Part shown: positions 15,555-24,399 of the stretch, in pieces | Layout of the letters: each line of letters begins with the position of its first letter | How positions within the stretch are numbered: the stretch's first letter is position 1 | Assembly: GCF_000472705.1 (NCBI RefSeq) | Contig: NZ_AXAE01000025.1 | Span: 62,109-126,108, forward strand | Direction: 5' to 3' | Origin: Mesorhizobium erdmanii USDA 3471 | GTDB taxonomy: Bacteria > Pseudomonadota > Alphaproteobacteria > Rhizobiales > Rhizobiaceae | DNA length: 64,000 nt | Notes under the pieces: model-generated | What the model was told of the DNA's origin: nothing | Database searches by the model: none | Seen by the model: the letters and a program-made list of their open reading frames with translations, nothing else | Translations under genes and position numbers: made by a program

Positions 15555-17962
15555 TCCGGGTCCCTCCCAAGAAAGATTGGCAACCAGACCTGCGGATCGT
15601 CGCCGACGCGCGCGCGCAGCGCGTCGAGCTCCTGAACCGTCTCAATTCGACCGGAAAGGATCTTGATCGCGTCAGGCATCGCGCCGAGATTGAGGCGCGC
15701 GATGACGCTGTCCTGGTCATGCTTGATCAGGAATTTGCGGGCTTCGGGCGGGGTTTCGCGGATCCATTTGATCTCGCGTTCCGACAGCCCGAAAGCCCTG
15801 TGCGAGTCCTCATCGGCCTTCGGGTTGGGGAAAAAGATATTGGTTGGTGTCTGTTCGATCAGCGTGTTGGCGATCGACGACTTCACGATATCCGCCGCAG
15901 ACTGCGTGCCGAAACCAATGATGCCATTCAACTTTCGAATGGTTTTCAGCTTGTCCTTGATGAAGTAGCTGAAAATATCATTGTCCAGGAGCTTCCAGCC
16001 TTCATCGAGGAAGATCATGACCGGTTGCCCGTCAAGCAGCTCCTCGATGCGATGGAAGATATAGAGCAAGGCCGCCGTGCTGGTCGTTGCGTCGCTCAAC
16101 ACGCTGGTCATGTCGAAGCCAAAAATGGACGACATCGAAAACGAATCTTCGGCGTTGTTGAACAACCAACCGCGCTGATCGGGTCTCATCCATGGCTGAA
16201 GGCGCGAATAGAGATCGTCATCGCCGGCGCGCATCGCACCACGCAACAGCTCGGCGAACTCTTCCATGGTTCGACCTTCGGGCGGTGCGCTTGCCACCTG
16301 GGCGATCGCGTTGCGAATGACTTGCTCCTCGCGCGTCGAGTGGGCGTGTCCGTCGGCGCGACGCAGCATGAAACTGAAAAGCTGGAAGAGAAATTCCCGG
16401 TTGTGCGGCGTATCGGGCAGGCGCAATGGATTGAAGCCGGAAGGCTCGCCGGCCTTGAGAACCTCATAGCGGCCGCCAAGCGACCGCACGAAGATATCCA
16501 GGCCGCGGTCCTTGTCGATCATGACCAGTTTGGGGCGCGGCGTGATGCGCTGCGCCTGTGCGGCAAGAAAGCTGAGCAGCACCGTCTTGCCGGAGCCCGA
16601 GGGACCGTTCAGGGTAAAGTTGCCGAGATCGCGAACATGGAAGTTGAAGAAGTAGGCCGTTTGCGACGTCGTCTCGAGCACGCTTATCGGCGTTCCCCAA
16701 TGCACCCCACCAGCCCGGCCGCTCGGATAGTTATGGAAGGCCGAGAAGCCCGCCATGTTCTTCGATGAGATCATCGACTTGCGCGCCACATAGGCGAAAT
16801 TGCCGGGCAGGGTGGCCCAGAATGCAGGTTCACAATTCAGGTCCTCGCGAACCCACAGGGCGGACACCTCCGTCAGCGCGGTGCCGACGTCGGTCACGCA
16901 GCGCGCCACGTCGTCCATGGTTTTCCCAAGGCACAGCACCGTCAGATGATGCAAACCATAGAGCGCTTCCGAAGATAAAAGCTCATCGCGCGCTTCGCCG
17001 AGTTGATCGGCGACGATCGAGCCGGCCTCATCCGACATGTCGATCTTGCGCCCGACCCGCTCCATCTGGGTCAGCGCCTGGGGCTTATCGATGATGGCGA
17101 AGGATTGCGTGACGATGAATTCGTGCGGCACCTTCAGCATGGGGTTGAGCATCCCCGGTCCCGTAATGGAGGGGTATTCGCCCACTGAAATGATGGCGCC
17201 GTATCGCGTTTCGCCAGGAAACGCCCCGCGAATTTCCAGCGCATTCGGGCCGAAGAACAGGCGCTTGGTCGCCAGCGCCTCCGCAAGCTTCATGCGCGGC
17301 AGTGCCATCGGCCGCGGAAACCCGCCATTGACAAGCTGCACCAGGAATTCCAGCGGCTCGGAATGCCAAACGTCATTGCGCTTGACGACGCTCAGAACCC
17401 GCGCGCCATACGCCTGCAGGCTCTCTCGGACGGCTTTCAACACATCCGTGAGTTCGATCAGCGACCGCTCCTCGCTCGAAGAGCGACCGTCCGCCGCCCT
17501 GCGTCCCAAAAGCTTGCGGATCACAAGATCCGCTGTCCCGACGGTGCCCTGCAGTTCGCGCCGCACGATCGTCAGGTAGATGTCGTTCACAAACATGCGC
17601 TGGGTGCGCAGGGTCGCCGTATAGCGCTGATCCAGCTCTTGGCAGAACTTATTCTCGAAGCTTGACTCGATCGCCGGCTTCACCTCGCGGCGCAGGATAT
17701 GCGAGTAGATCGCATAGCGGGAATTCGCCAACCCCCGAATGAGATCGTTGCGACCGAGCAGGCGCGAATTGATCTCGGCGATATCGATCGTCTCGAAAGA
17801 TAGCCCGCTCATGTGAACGAAGGACATCAACATGCCGTCCTGCGTCTTGATCACCTCGTCGGACACATGCCGCGAATAGGGTATATGGGCCGAAACCGGG
17901 TTCTCCCGACGAGACACTGCCCCGAAACTCAGTTCATCACGAAGAGCCCGTGCGATCGCCAC
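15551..17962 (-). CDS. virB4: VirB4 secretion ATPase
   Basis: An 803-residue ATPase, full length for the CagE/TrbE/VirB4 family. The N-terminal domain (1-440) carries the characteristic PYSRHVSDEVIKTQDG start. The C-terminal motor has Walker A GPSGSGKT (453-460), MIDKDRGLDIFVRSLGG, and Walker B VMIFLDEGWKLL with the following FGTQSAADI sensor segment. It powers pilus biogenesis and substrate translocation at the base of the channel. Only 2 bp separate it from virB3. Confidence 0.95.
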   Translation of the reverse strand: MAIARALRDELSFGAVSRRENPVSAHIPYSRHVSDEVIKTQDGMLMSFVHMSGLSFETIDIAEINSRLLGRNDLIRGLANSRYAIYSHILRREVKPAIESSFENKFCQELDQRYTATLRTQRMFVNDIYLTIVRRELQGTVGTADLVIRKLLGRRAADGRSSSEERSLIELTDVLKAVRESLQAYGARVLSVVKRNDVWHSEPLEFLVQLVNGGFPRPMALPRMKLAEALATKRLFFGPNALEIRGAFPGETRYGAIISVGEYPSITGPGMLNPMLKVPHEFIVTQSFAIIDKPQALTQMERVGRKIDMSDEAGSIVADQLGEARDELLSSEALYGLHHLTVLCLGKTMDDVARCVTDVGTALTEVSALWVREDLNCEPAFWATLPGNFAYVARKSMISSKNMAGFSAFHNYPSGRAGGVHWGTPISVLETTSQTAYFFNFHVRDLGNFTLNGPSGSGKTVLLSFLAAQAQRITPRPKLVMIDKDRGLDIFVRSLGGRYEVLKAGEPSGFNPLRLPDTPHNREFLFQLFSFMLRRADGHAHSTREEQVIRNAIAQVASAPPEGRTMEEFAELLRGAMRAGDDDLYSRLQPWMRPDQRGWLFNNAEDSFSMSSIFGFDMTSVLSDATTSTAALLYIFHRIEELLDGQPVMIFLDEGWKLLDNDIFSYFIKDKLKTIRKLNGIIGFGTQSAADIVKSSIANTLIEQTPTNIFFPNPKADEDSHRAFGLSEREIKWIRETPPEARKFLIKHDQDSVIARLNLGAMPDAIKILSGRIETVQELDALRARVGDDPQVWLPIFLGRDPE

Positions 17963-17964
17963 GG

Positions 17965-18273
17965 TCAGACCCGATAGCTGCGCGCGCCCCAGAAGCTGGC
18001 GCTCCGGGGCGGCATCTTTCGTGAACGGATGAACATGATCTCGATGAACATGGGATCGCGCATGATCGCGATCCTGGCAACCGCATAGAGCGGCACGCAG
18101 ATAGAGAGCATGACCAGATTATGGGTTGCGAGGAACACGACAGCGGTCAACACGCCGATGAACCCCGCTAGCTCGTAGGGGATGCCGAGCACCGTCGGCG
18201 CTCGGGTCAAGCCCTTGACGAGAGGAGTGATCAACAATTTGGGCTCGCCAGGATCGATCCGGCCGTCTGCCAT
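17965..18273 (-). CDS. virB3: VirB3 inner-membrane protein
   Basis: A 102-residue protein with one long hydrophobic region (about 30-70) that can form two helices (FIGVLTAVVFLATHNLVMLS, CVPLYAVARIAIM) and the terminal DPMFIEIMFIR motif characteristic of VirB3/TrbD. ATG at 18273 (MADGRIDPGEP) is chosen over the upstream in-frame codons because it leaves a 4-bp gap to virB2. VirB3 accompanies VirB4 at the inner membrane. Confidence 0.9.
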   Translation of the reverse strand: MADGRIDPGEPKLLITPLVKGLTRAPTVLGIPYELAGFIGVLTAVVFLATHNLVMLSICVPLYAVARIAIMRDPMFIEIMFIRSRKMPPRSASFWGARSYRV

Positions 18274-18277
18274 GCCA

Positions 18278-18586
18278 TCACCTGCCGACCGCGGATTGAA
18301 AGAATTCGACGATCTGAGCCGAGCCGAAGACCAGCACGATACCCAAGACCCAGCTTCCGGCCACAAACCATGACAGGCGTGCCGCCCAGGCCATGAAGCC
18401 CATGAAAATGCAGAACAGAACCGCCAAAGCCGTCGCGATCGGCCCGGTCAGGGTCTGCACCAACGTCTGCAGCGTGCTTTGCACCGGCTGGAGATTTCCG
18501 CCCCCGGCCATGGCCTGCGTCGCCAGCACCATGAGCGGCATCGCCACACCAGTGCTGCGTGCAGCAATCGTCTTCAACAAGGTCAT
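18278..18586 (-). CDS. virB2: VirB2 major pilin
   Basis: A 102-residue pilin precursor: long signal peptide ending MVLATQAMA, then a short mature subunit with two hydrophobic helices (IATALAVLFCIFMGFMAWAA and WFVAGSWVLGIVLVFGSAQI). ATG at 18586 has GAGGAG about 7 nt upstream. It would polymerise with phospholipid into the conjugative pilus. Confidence 0.9.
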   Translation of the reverse strand: MTLLKTIAARSTGVAMPLMVLATQAMAGGGNLQPVQSTLQTLVQTLTGPIATALAVLFCIFMGFMAWAARLSWFVAGSWVLGIVLVFGSAQIVEFFQSAVGR

Positions 18587-18598
18587 CAAAGCTTCTCC

Positions 18599-19453
18599 TC
18601 AGTCAAAGTTTTGCACCATCCCGCCCTGCCAGACCGGCGCCGTCGCTTCTCGAGACGTCGTCGTGCTGCCATTGCGGGAGTTGCTGCGGGATAGGTCATT
18701 TCGTTGATCCGCTGCGCCGGCCGCAGCCTGTTGAACGCCGGCCAGATCGGGGCTCGCGGCGCCGGCGGGCATCACTGCTTCGGACCCGGCCGATGGCCAT
18801 TGGTAGAAATCATTGATGACGTTGGCGACGTAACCGACCGTCTCGGAGTAGGGCGGCACGCCCTTATATTTGAGAACCGCGACCTCGCCGGCATTGTACG
18901 CGGCGAGCATGTATATCGGGTTCGGAAATTTGCGATGCAGATCCCGTAGAAAGCCGATCCCACCTTTCACATTATCCGCGGGATCGCAGATATTGACACC
19001 GTAGCTTGCTGCCGTGGATGGCAGAAGCTGCATCAGGCCATAGGCCCCTTTGGGCGATAGCGCGCCCGTATTGAAACGACTTTCGGCCCGTGCAACCGCG
19101 ACAATGAGCGGCGGGGCAAAGCCTTGCTGGCGCGCGATCGTTTCGACGATCCGCTGTCCTTCTTCCTTCGACAGGGCAGCGACGCCGGGGCAGGGGTTGT
19201 CAGCCTTGGTCGATGTCACCGGAGCGGCCGCGCCGTCAACGCCTCCTGGCGCGCCGATCCGCTGCACGTCTTGGCGCTCAACCTGATAGGCCGGCATCAC
19301 CCGGCCATTCACGTCGACGGCAGCATTAACGATGCGCGTGGCAGGTGCCGTAACGCGGTCCTGGAATCCTTGCGAGGCTTCCTGCGCAAACGTCCCTTGG
19401 CACATCACCAGGATCGCACACGCTGCCAGTACCGCTTTGCGGAATCGAATCAC
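18599..19453 (-). CDS. virB1: VirB1 lytic transglycosylase
   Basis: A 284-residue secreted murein hydrolase, first gene of the operon. Signal peptide (ends CQGTFA), a linker, then an SLT domain from about residue 100: AVARAESRFNTGALSPKGAYGLMQLLPSTA, with catalytic Glu in AESRF, and YMLAAYNAGEVAV. It opens peptidoglycan for channel assembly. GTG at 19453 is used, with AGGA about 8 nt upstream; the longer in-frame reading would run into the divergent promoter. The C-terminal 70 residues are low-complexity. Confidence 0.92.
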   Translation of the reverse strand: MIRFRKAVLAACAILVMCQGTFAQEASQGFQDRVTAPATRIVNAAVDVNGRVMPAYQVERQDVQRIGAPGGVDGAAAPVTSTKADNPCPGVAALSKEEGQRIVETIARQQGFAPPLIVAVARAESRFNTGALSPKGAYGLMQLLPSTAASYGVNICDPADNVKGGIGFLRDLHRKFPNPIYMLAAYNAGEVAVLKYKGVPPYSETVGYVANVINDFYQWPSAGSEAVMPAGAASPDLAGVQQAAAGAADQRNDLSRSNSRNGSTTTSREATAPVWQGGMVQNFD

Positions 19454-19542
19454 CAAGATAATCCTGCGCCGTTGCCGATTTTGCGATATCGAATTAATAC
19501 AATGATTCGATGAACTGCAATCGCGAAATTGAGGCAGAGACA
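19454..19542. promoter_or_regulatory. divergent promoter region between virB operon and trbM-like gene
   Basis: This 89-bp gap holds the A+T-rich stretch GATATCGAATTAATACAATG (19472-19491) followed by ATTCGATGA. It shares GATATCGA and AATGATT blocks with the region upstream of the DUF1173-like gene (22443-22480). No consensus sigma-70 boxes are evident. Confidence 0.4.
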
Positions 19543-20082
19543 ATGAAAATGATCGGAGTTCTTCCCCTTGTGGCGTTTTTGCCGACCTTGGCGGCTCTGT
19601 CGGCGGCCCCGGCCCGTGCCGATGACTTCGGCTGCAAGGTCTTGCTGTGCATCCTCAACCCGCAGGGTTGGGCGAGCGTCGGGGAATGTGTGCCTCCGGT
19701 CGAGCGCGCTTTCCGTATGGTCGCGCATGGGGAGCCCTGGCCTCAGTGCCCCGAGGCCGGCAGTTCCGGTCGTATCGGATATGAGAAATTCAAACCCTGC
19801 CCGGACGGCACGATCGCCGTCTCGCCCGAGACGGAATCGAGCGGGAGCGACAACAGCTCTCGCTCACAAACTGTCTACAAGCCCGACAGCAACGGCGCTT
19901 TCTGTGCTCTGCGGAATGCGACGAATGCCTCTTGGGACACTTACCCGAGAGGGTCGGGCTCCGGCACGCATCCCATATCCTCCGTGACGCGGCGCGAGCA
20001 GCGGACGGAGCCAAACTATCTCGATCTCACGACGACCGACGGCAAACAGCGCTTCTGGTTCGATCTGAGCAGGTATCAATAA
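19543..20082 (+). CDS. TrbM/KikA-like secreted conjugation protein
   Basis: A 179-residue protein with a signal peptide (ends APARA). Its mature start DFGCKVLLCILNPQGWASVGEC...FRMVAHGEPWPQC matches the TrbM/KikA/MpfK domain: paired cysteines, a LxxxNP motif and GxPWPxC. TrbM-like proteins accompany mating-pair formation genes in IncP and rhizobial systems. The C-terminal half is polar and unrecognised. ATG at 19543 is chosen so that translation begins at the signal peptide. It is transcribed divergently from virB1. Confidence 0.8.
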   Translation: MKMIGVLPLVAFLPTLAALSAAPARADDFGCKVLLCILNPQGWASVGECVPPVERAFRMVAHGEPWPQCPEAGSSGRIGYEKFKPCPDGTIAVSPETESSGSDNSSRSQTVYKPDSNGAFCALRNATNASWDTYPRGSGSGTHPISSVTRREQRTEPNYLDLTTTDGKQRFWFDLSRYQ

Positions 20083-20681
20083 TGAAGCCTGGCTTCTCAG
20101 CCGTTGGCCTTCTCGCGGCCGTCCTCGCCTGTGTTCCGGCACTGGCCGAGGAGAAACCCAATCCCTGGTTTACGATCCCCGCCACAGCATCTTTCAGCAC
20201 CGGGGACACCTGGACCTATGCCGGCGAGACCCACCGTCTCTACGGTGTTCAAGCCTGCTTGCGAGGCACTTATTTTACAAATGGGGCAGGGGGGCGTGTC
20301 GATTGCGGCGAGGCAAGCCTTGCCATGCTCGTCTCTCTCATTCGGGATCTCAAACCTCAGTGCTACACGGCCGCCTGGCAGGCCGCGACCAAAACGCGCT
20401 TCGTCGTTTGCGTCGCACAGCCTACTTCAGGATCCGCGGCCGGTTCTCGCATCGATCTCGGCACAGCGCTGATCTCGACCGGCTGGGCGTTCGCTGCCGT
20501 CACTCCGAACGGCGCTCCGGTTCATGCTCCCTATATCGTCGCGCAGGAGGTCGCTAAAAAGCAGCACCTTGGCCTGTGGCAGTTCGCCGACGTGCCCGAT
20601 CCGAATGCCATCATCCTCCGCGATATCCGAAACGCATTTAACCAGGCAGGTCAGTCTTCTGATCCGCCTGCAAATCGATAA
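20082..20681 (+). CDS. secreted staphylococcal-nuclease-fold protein
   Basis: A 199-residue protein starting in a TAATG overlap with the trbM-like gene. After the signal peptide (ends VPALA) the sequence follows the thermonuclease pattern: YAGETHRLYGVQACLRG, a DCGEASLAMLVSLI helix, and DLGTALISTGWAFAAV. The Arg and acidic residues needed by active nucleases are not obvious, so it may be a degenerate binding version. Such proteins are common in rhizobial T4SS loci. A similar protein lies at 28891-29478. The 3' end overlaps the minus-strand gene at 20638 by 44 bp. Confidence 0.65.
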   Translation: MKPGFSAVGLLAAVLACVPALAEEKPNPWFTIPATASFSTGDTWTYAGETHRLYGVQACLRGTYFTNGAGGRVDCGEASLAMLVSLIRDLKPQCYTAAWQAATKTRFVVCVAQPTSGSAAGSRIDLGTALISTGWAFAAVTPNGAPVHAPYIVAQEVAKKQHLGLWQFADVPDPNAIILRDIRNAFNQAGQSSDPPANR

Positions 20682-20922
20682 CCGGTCCCCGGCGGGTTGG
20701 GTCATACGGGCCATCCTGCAGAGACCATCGCCGGATCACGAACGCGACGGCCAGCGCAATCGCCGAAATCGAGCCAAGAAAAATAGCCGCGATTAGCCCC
20801 GGCTCTCGCCAAAACGATAGACTGTCCCACTGGTTCAGAAGGCGGGCGCCGGACAGCACCAAAATCAGGATTGTTGCGATGACAATGCCCGTTCCCGGAT
20901 CCATGTCGAATTTCTTCAGCAT
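20638..20922 (-). CDS. small two-helix membrane protein
   Basis: A 94-residue protein with two hydrophobic helices (GTGIVIATILILVLSG, about 11-26, and PGLIAAIFLGSISAIALAVA, about 42-61) and a short basic/polar tail. ATG at 20922 is preceded by GGAGAAAG (GAGAAAGCG); codons upstream are less likely. It overlaps the convergent nuclease-like gene by 44 bp. No family recognised. Confidence 0.6.
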   Translation of the reverse strand: MLKKFDMDPGTGIVIATILILVLSGARLLNQWDSLSFWREPGLIAAIFLGSISAIALAVAFVIRRWSLQDGPYDPTRRGPVIDLQADQKTDLPG

Positions 20923-21175
20923 CGCTTTCTCCTTTTCACACTCCCGGGTCACGGCGCCGATCAACGGTCGCTTCTAGCGCAAACACCGGCGCCAGGCGCA
21001 AGCCCCAGGCTCAGCTTGCCCCGTCAGTGCGCCAGCCGGCGCCTGCGCTTCGTCGCTCTCACGGACTCTCGCCAACCGCATCCAATCATTGCCGTCATCT
21101 GGCCTTTCGCTTGTTCACCATTTCTATTTCCTGGCTGGTCCAATTACCGCGGCTGCCTCGCATCACTTCCGCTTT
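20923..21175. other. intergenic stretch, no feature recognised
   Basis: This 253-bp stretch lies between the small membrane protein and the 3' end of the DUF1173-like gene. It contains GCGCC-rich repeats (around 20980-21000) but no supported gene. Confidence 0.35.
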
Positions 21176-22414
21176 TCAGTTGTTGCGTCGATATTCCAAA
21201 GCCTGCCTGCCAGGCGGAGCCGAAAGCCGCTGCTGTTTGCCCGGTAGCGCCGGCCGGGGGCCGCTTGCGTCCCAGCGCCAGGTCTCGAGCTCGCAGCTTG
21301 AAATCAGATGGTCGAATTCCGCCCGTACCGCCTCCTTGGCATCGTGCGGTACGACAAAAAGCGCGGTTCCCTGTTGGTCAACGTCGGTCAGAAGACCGAA
21401 CGCCATCGGCGCTGCCGGCAGCACGTTGTAGCGCAACGTTTTCACAAATCGCCGATGCTCCCCGGTCAGGACCTCGATCAATTCCTTTTCGTCGTTGTGT
21501 TGAAACGGAATCCAATTTTCCGTCACGTTCATAAAGCCGATTTCGTCGATCGACAGAAGGCCGGACGGCATCTGCATGACCGTTGCGATGGTGATCAGGT
21601 GCGAATTTTCGTGCAGTCGCCAGAGGTCGAATTCAGTTGCAAAGCGCTTCGGCACAGTCTTGAACATTTTCTCATCCAGAAAGAGCGGCGCGTCGGGCAT
21701 ATGCTTGATCGACAGCTTGCCGCCAAACCGGGCGGGATCCAGCGATTTCACAATGCCGATCACGATCTTCCTGTGCTTCGCCATAGCTGCCGCGGCGAAA
21801 GCCCGCTCCCGATCCGCTGCCAGGCGATCCTTGTGCTCAGGCGAGTACATTGCCGGCATAAACAGCAGTTCGCGCAACTGGAACTTCTGGCTCGACTTTG
21901 CATCGGCCGCGCCCCAGAGAAAGGTCCGAACCAACCCCCAATTTCTTTTTCCCACAAAGCCGGGCGCCATTAACGTCAGTTCCGCCTCTTCCCAGAGATA
22001 ATCAAGCAAGCCTCGCAGCGTGAGCTTTTTCGGATCGGCTTTTACGGTGTGGTGCGAAGTCCCCTCGCCGGATGGCCCCTGCCGCGCCTTGCCCTGTGTC
22101 AGTGCGAAGGCCAGCTTCAGCCGCGCGGCCTCCGATGCAGGATCCTCAATGATCGCTTGACCCAGGACCTCCGCCTTTCCCGAGAGTGCAAGAGGCAGTT
22201 CATAGCGATCACAGTCTACCGCATGGTCCTTGCCGGTGTTCGGCATGCGCTTGACGATCAATTCCTCGCCGACAGCGGCAATGTACATCGGCACTCCGGG
22301 ATGTCGACACAAACACAAGACACGGGCCTGCTTGTCGCGCGCCTGACGCAAGAGCGTCTGAATTTCCGGATGCTGTGGGCCAACCGTGCGACCCAGAATA
22401 GCAAAGTCACTCAT
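21176..22414 (-). CDS. DUF1173-like protein of conjugative elements
   Basis: A 412-residue soluble protein. The opening (VLCLCRHPGVPMYIAAVGEELIVKRMPNTGKDHAVDCDRYE) contains a Cys/His arrangement (CLCRHP...HAVDC) that could bind zinc, as in DUF1173 proteins, which are encoded on plasmids and integrative elements of Rhizobiales. The rest is a mixed alpha/beta region ending in a basic tail. ATG at 22414 (MSDFAILGR) is preferred to the upstream in-frame TTG/ATG because a conserved promoter motif (22443-22459) lies just upstream. Function is not known; family assignment is by recall. Confidence 0.6.
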   Translation of the reverse strand: MSDFAILGRTVGPQHPEIQTLLRQARDKQARVLCLCRHPGVPMYIAAVGEELIVKRMPNTGKDHAVDCDRYELPLALSGKAEVLGQAIIEDPASEAARLKLAFALTQGKARQGPSGEGTSHHTVKADPKKLTLRGLLDYLWEEAELTLMAPGFVGKRNWGLVRTFLWGAADAKSSQKFQLRELLFMPAMYSPEHKDRLAADRERAFAAAAMAKHRKIVIGIVKSLDPARFGGKLSIKHMPDAPLFLDEKMFKTVPKRFATEFDLWRLHENSHLITIATVMQMPSGLLSIDEIGFMNVTENWIPFQHNDEKELIEVLTGEHRRFVKTLRYNVLPAAPMAFGLLTDVDQQGTALFVVPHDAKEAVRAEFDHLISSCELETWRWDASGPRPALPGKQQRLSAPPGRQALEYRRNN

Positions 22415-22731
22415 AAGGATGCCATCCGACCTTAGATCGTGCACCCTATGATTAAATCATTGAATCGATATCTCATTCAACCCCCTTTGGCTTCAACGAT
22501 GCATCCCATGGATTGACGTGGTTAAGCCTGGGCCGTCGCGGCGTCAGGGCGATCGTCCATTCCACCGCCATCGCTTTCCCTCCGAACAAAGCGACGCTCA
22601 TGGACTACGCGGGCCTAACATGCAAAAGCGTGCAATCATTTGCGTTACCTATCAGGCAGGTCGCAGACCTGTTGAACCAGGCGGACGGTCTGTGCGCGTG
22701 ATTGAGCGGTTCCCGGCGCGGTTGGGGACTG
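22415..22731. other. intergenic stretch with conserved promoter motif only
   Basis: This 317-bp stretch lies between two minus-strand genes. Apart from the motif at 22443-22459 and the GATATCGATTCA block beside it (minus strand), no gene is supported. Short frames here overlap one another and look random. Confidence 0.4.
22443..22459 (-). promoter_or_regulatory. conserved 17-bp motif TGATTTAATCATAGGGT (copy 1)
   Basis: Read on the minus strand, TGATTTAATCATAGGGT starts with an 11-bp near-perfect palindrome (TGATT-T-AATCA). The identical 17-mer occurs at 26654-26670 in the same orientation, also shortly upstream of a minus-strand gene. It is either a promoter with an embedded operator or a shared regulator site. 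Confidence 0.55.
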
Positions 22732-23076
22732 TTAGAGTTTGAAGCGGCCAAGGCGCCGATCGTTGAGGCGGTACTGCCAGATGAGGTTCGGATCCTTGGG
22801 GTTGACGCCGGATGTCGACCAGGAGGACCGCTCGAACTTTGCAGCGTCATGCAAGGGAAGATCGTCATCACAGCGCGACGGCTGTAACGACGAGCGAAGA
22901 CGATAATAACGTCCGAGTTTGCGCGTCAGAAACGCGATGACACAGACGGCGGCGAGGGACAGGATCAAGAAAGCAGTGGAAAAGCTGAGCATGCGAATGC
23001 CGGCTTCCTGATCGGGCAGGGCGAAGAAAGCGAGCACGCCGCCGGCGAAAATTGCGAACGCGAACCTGATCAACAT
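22732..23076 (-). CDS. small membrane protein, two N-terminal helices
   Basis: A 114-residue protein with two hydrophobic segments (MLIRFAFAIFAGGVLAFFAL and FSTAFLILSLAAVCVIAFL) and a basic cytosolic tail with LIWQYRLNDRRLGRFKL at its end. No family recognised. GAGG lies about 12 nt before the ATG. A long perfect inverted repeat (23103-23143) sits in its promoter region. Confidence 0.6.
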   Translation of the reverse strand: MLIRFAFAIFAGGVLAFFALPDQEAGIRMLSFSTAFLILSLAAVCVIAFLTRKLGRYYRLRSSLQPSRCDDDLPLHDAAKFERSSWSTSGVNPKDPNLIWQYRLNDRRLGRFKL

Positions 23077-23102
23077 GACAGAGAGCCTCGTATTTGGATG
23101 TC

Positions 23103-23143
23103 GATCATTATAATATCACGGATCGAGCGTCATTATAATGATC
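23103..23143. promoter_or_regulatory. 12-bp inverted repeat with 17-bp spacer
   Basis: GATCATTATAAT (23103-23114) and ATTATAATGATC (23132-23143) are perfect reverse complements separated by 17 bp. Each arm contains the small palindrome ATTATAAT. Placed 27 bp upstream of the membrane-protein start and 24 bp upstream of the small ORF at 23167, it could be a shared operator for both. Confidence 0.55.
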
Positions 23144-23166
23144 AATAGAGATAGGATGGGCCGCTC

Positions 23167-23328
23167 ATGGATCAAGCGTTTATCGACGGCTGGGGGCATG
23201 GTGTCGCTTTTGGGGACCCCGGCTTCAGAGTGCGGCGTATTCCCCAACGCCTTTTCCAGCTCGAACCGGATAGAGATTGGATCCTCGCCGACTTCGCAGG
23301 GGCTAAGCATTACGGCCCGTTAGAGTAA
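23167..23328 (+). CDS. possible 53-residue small protein
   Basis: ATG 23167 to TAA 23328 encodes MDQAFIDGWGHGVAFGDPGF, then a basic RVRRIPQRLFQLEPDRDWILADFAGAKHYGPLE. The composition (aromatic, Gly, Pro, no rare residues) is protein-like, unlike the other frames here, and AGGATGGG lies about 8 nt upstream. It is divergent from the membrane-protein gene across the 12-bp inverted repeat. No family recognised. Confidence 0.4.
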   Translation: MDQAFIDGWGHGVAFGDPGFRVRRIPQRLFQLEPDRDWILADFAGAKHYGPLE

Positions 23329-23805
23329 TTGGCAGATGCGAATCATGTCTGCGCAGCCCGCCTAATACCGTCACATAGCCGGGAAATCATCCACGCTCTT
23401 GAAGCAGCGGCGTCGAGGTTTCGCTTCTGGTCGCTCTGCACCAGGTCACTCGAAATGGGATGGGGCAACGATTGCAGGGCCAGCCCGTCGCGGGGGAAGA
23501 GAGAACAAGGTTGTCCCTCCGGATCAGGCATTACACGACAATCTCATAAGTCGGATGACCAGGCCATCCAAACCGGATCATTTAATTATTCATTTCCCAC
23601 AGGGCGTGCAGATCGAAATGCTATCGTGCCCTCGAATGAATTTGCGGTGGCCAAAAGCTATACGCCTCACTTTGAGGGAGGTATGGGGGAGGATGCCGCG
23701 ACACTTTAATGGGGCAATGTGTCATCGGTTCGGCTGCCAACCTAACCACTAGACATTTTACAGAAAATAGCGGTCATATTCCGCCCGATAAGCGGGAGTG
23801 CAGCT
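23329..23805. other. stretch without recognised gene
   Basis: In these 477 bp, frames on both strands are short and of atypical composition. The last 60 bp before the XRE gene include the A+T-rich promoter-like stretch TAACCACTAGACATTTTACA (23742-23761). Nothing else can be supported. Confidence 0.4.
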
Positions 23806-24270
23806 GTGCCGATATTTAAAAACAAGACAGAAGACAGCGATGGCTGGCTTTCGATCCTGCTCGCACTGCGTCTTCGCCAAATCGAGAACGAGTACCCCGA
23901 CTATGCGAGTTTTGCCGACGCCACTGGGCTCTCACGTGGCACGCTCTACCAGTTGCGGGCGGGGAAGGGGAACCCGACGTTAGTTACTCTTGAGCGGCTG
24001 GCACGGCATCTGAAGGTGCCGGTGTGGACGCTGATCGGTCGGCCTGGTGACGACGACAGTGTGAAGCGGGACATCGAGACGTTCGGCTTTAACTTCAACG
24101 AGATTGCGCGGCATATTGAGGCCACGCGTGCTGTGAAGCGCTCCATGACTGAGTTCAGTGGTGTGCTTCCTTTGAAAGAGGCAGCCAACCCCGCTGGGGC
24201 AACCTCCGAGAAGAAGCGGCTACCTCCGGCCAAAAAGGGACGCAGGGCCAGTAGCATACGAGTAAAGTAG
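23806..24270 (+). CDS. XRE-family transcriptional regulator
   Basis: A 154-residue protein with an N-terminal helix-turn-helix (about residues 18-72: LALRLRQIENEYPDYASFADATGLSRGTLYQLRAGKGNPTLVTLERLARHLKV). An acidic middle and a Lys/Arg-rich tail (KKRLPPAKKGRRASSIRVK) could add nonspecific DNA contacts. GTG at 23806 is chosen because GGGAG lies about 8 nt upstream. The target is unknown; conjugation modules often carry such repressors. Confidence 0.8.
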   Translation: MPIFKNKTEDSDGWLSILLALRLRQIENEYPDYASFADATGLSRGTLYQLRAGKGNPTLVTLERLARHLKVPVWTLIGRPGDDDSVKRDIETFGFNFNEIARHIEATRAVKRSMTEFSGVLPLKEAANPAGATSEKKRLPPAKKGRRASSIRVK

Positions 24271-24399
24271 AAGCTGCTAAACAATGAGCGTAGATTTATT
24301 TGCTACGATAGGCAAAAAATCTATTTTATATTTCTTTGACAGGTATCAGAGAATCCAGCAGCGTCGATGCGATGTCATCCTTTTGCTGAAGGGTTCACG

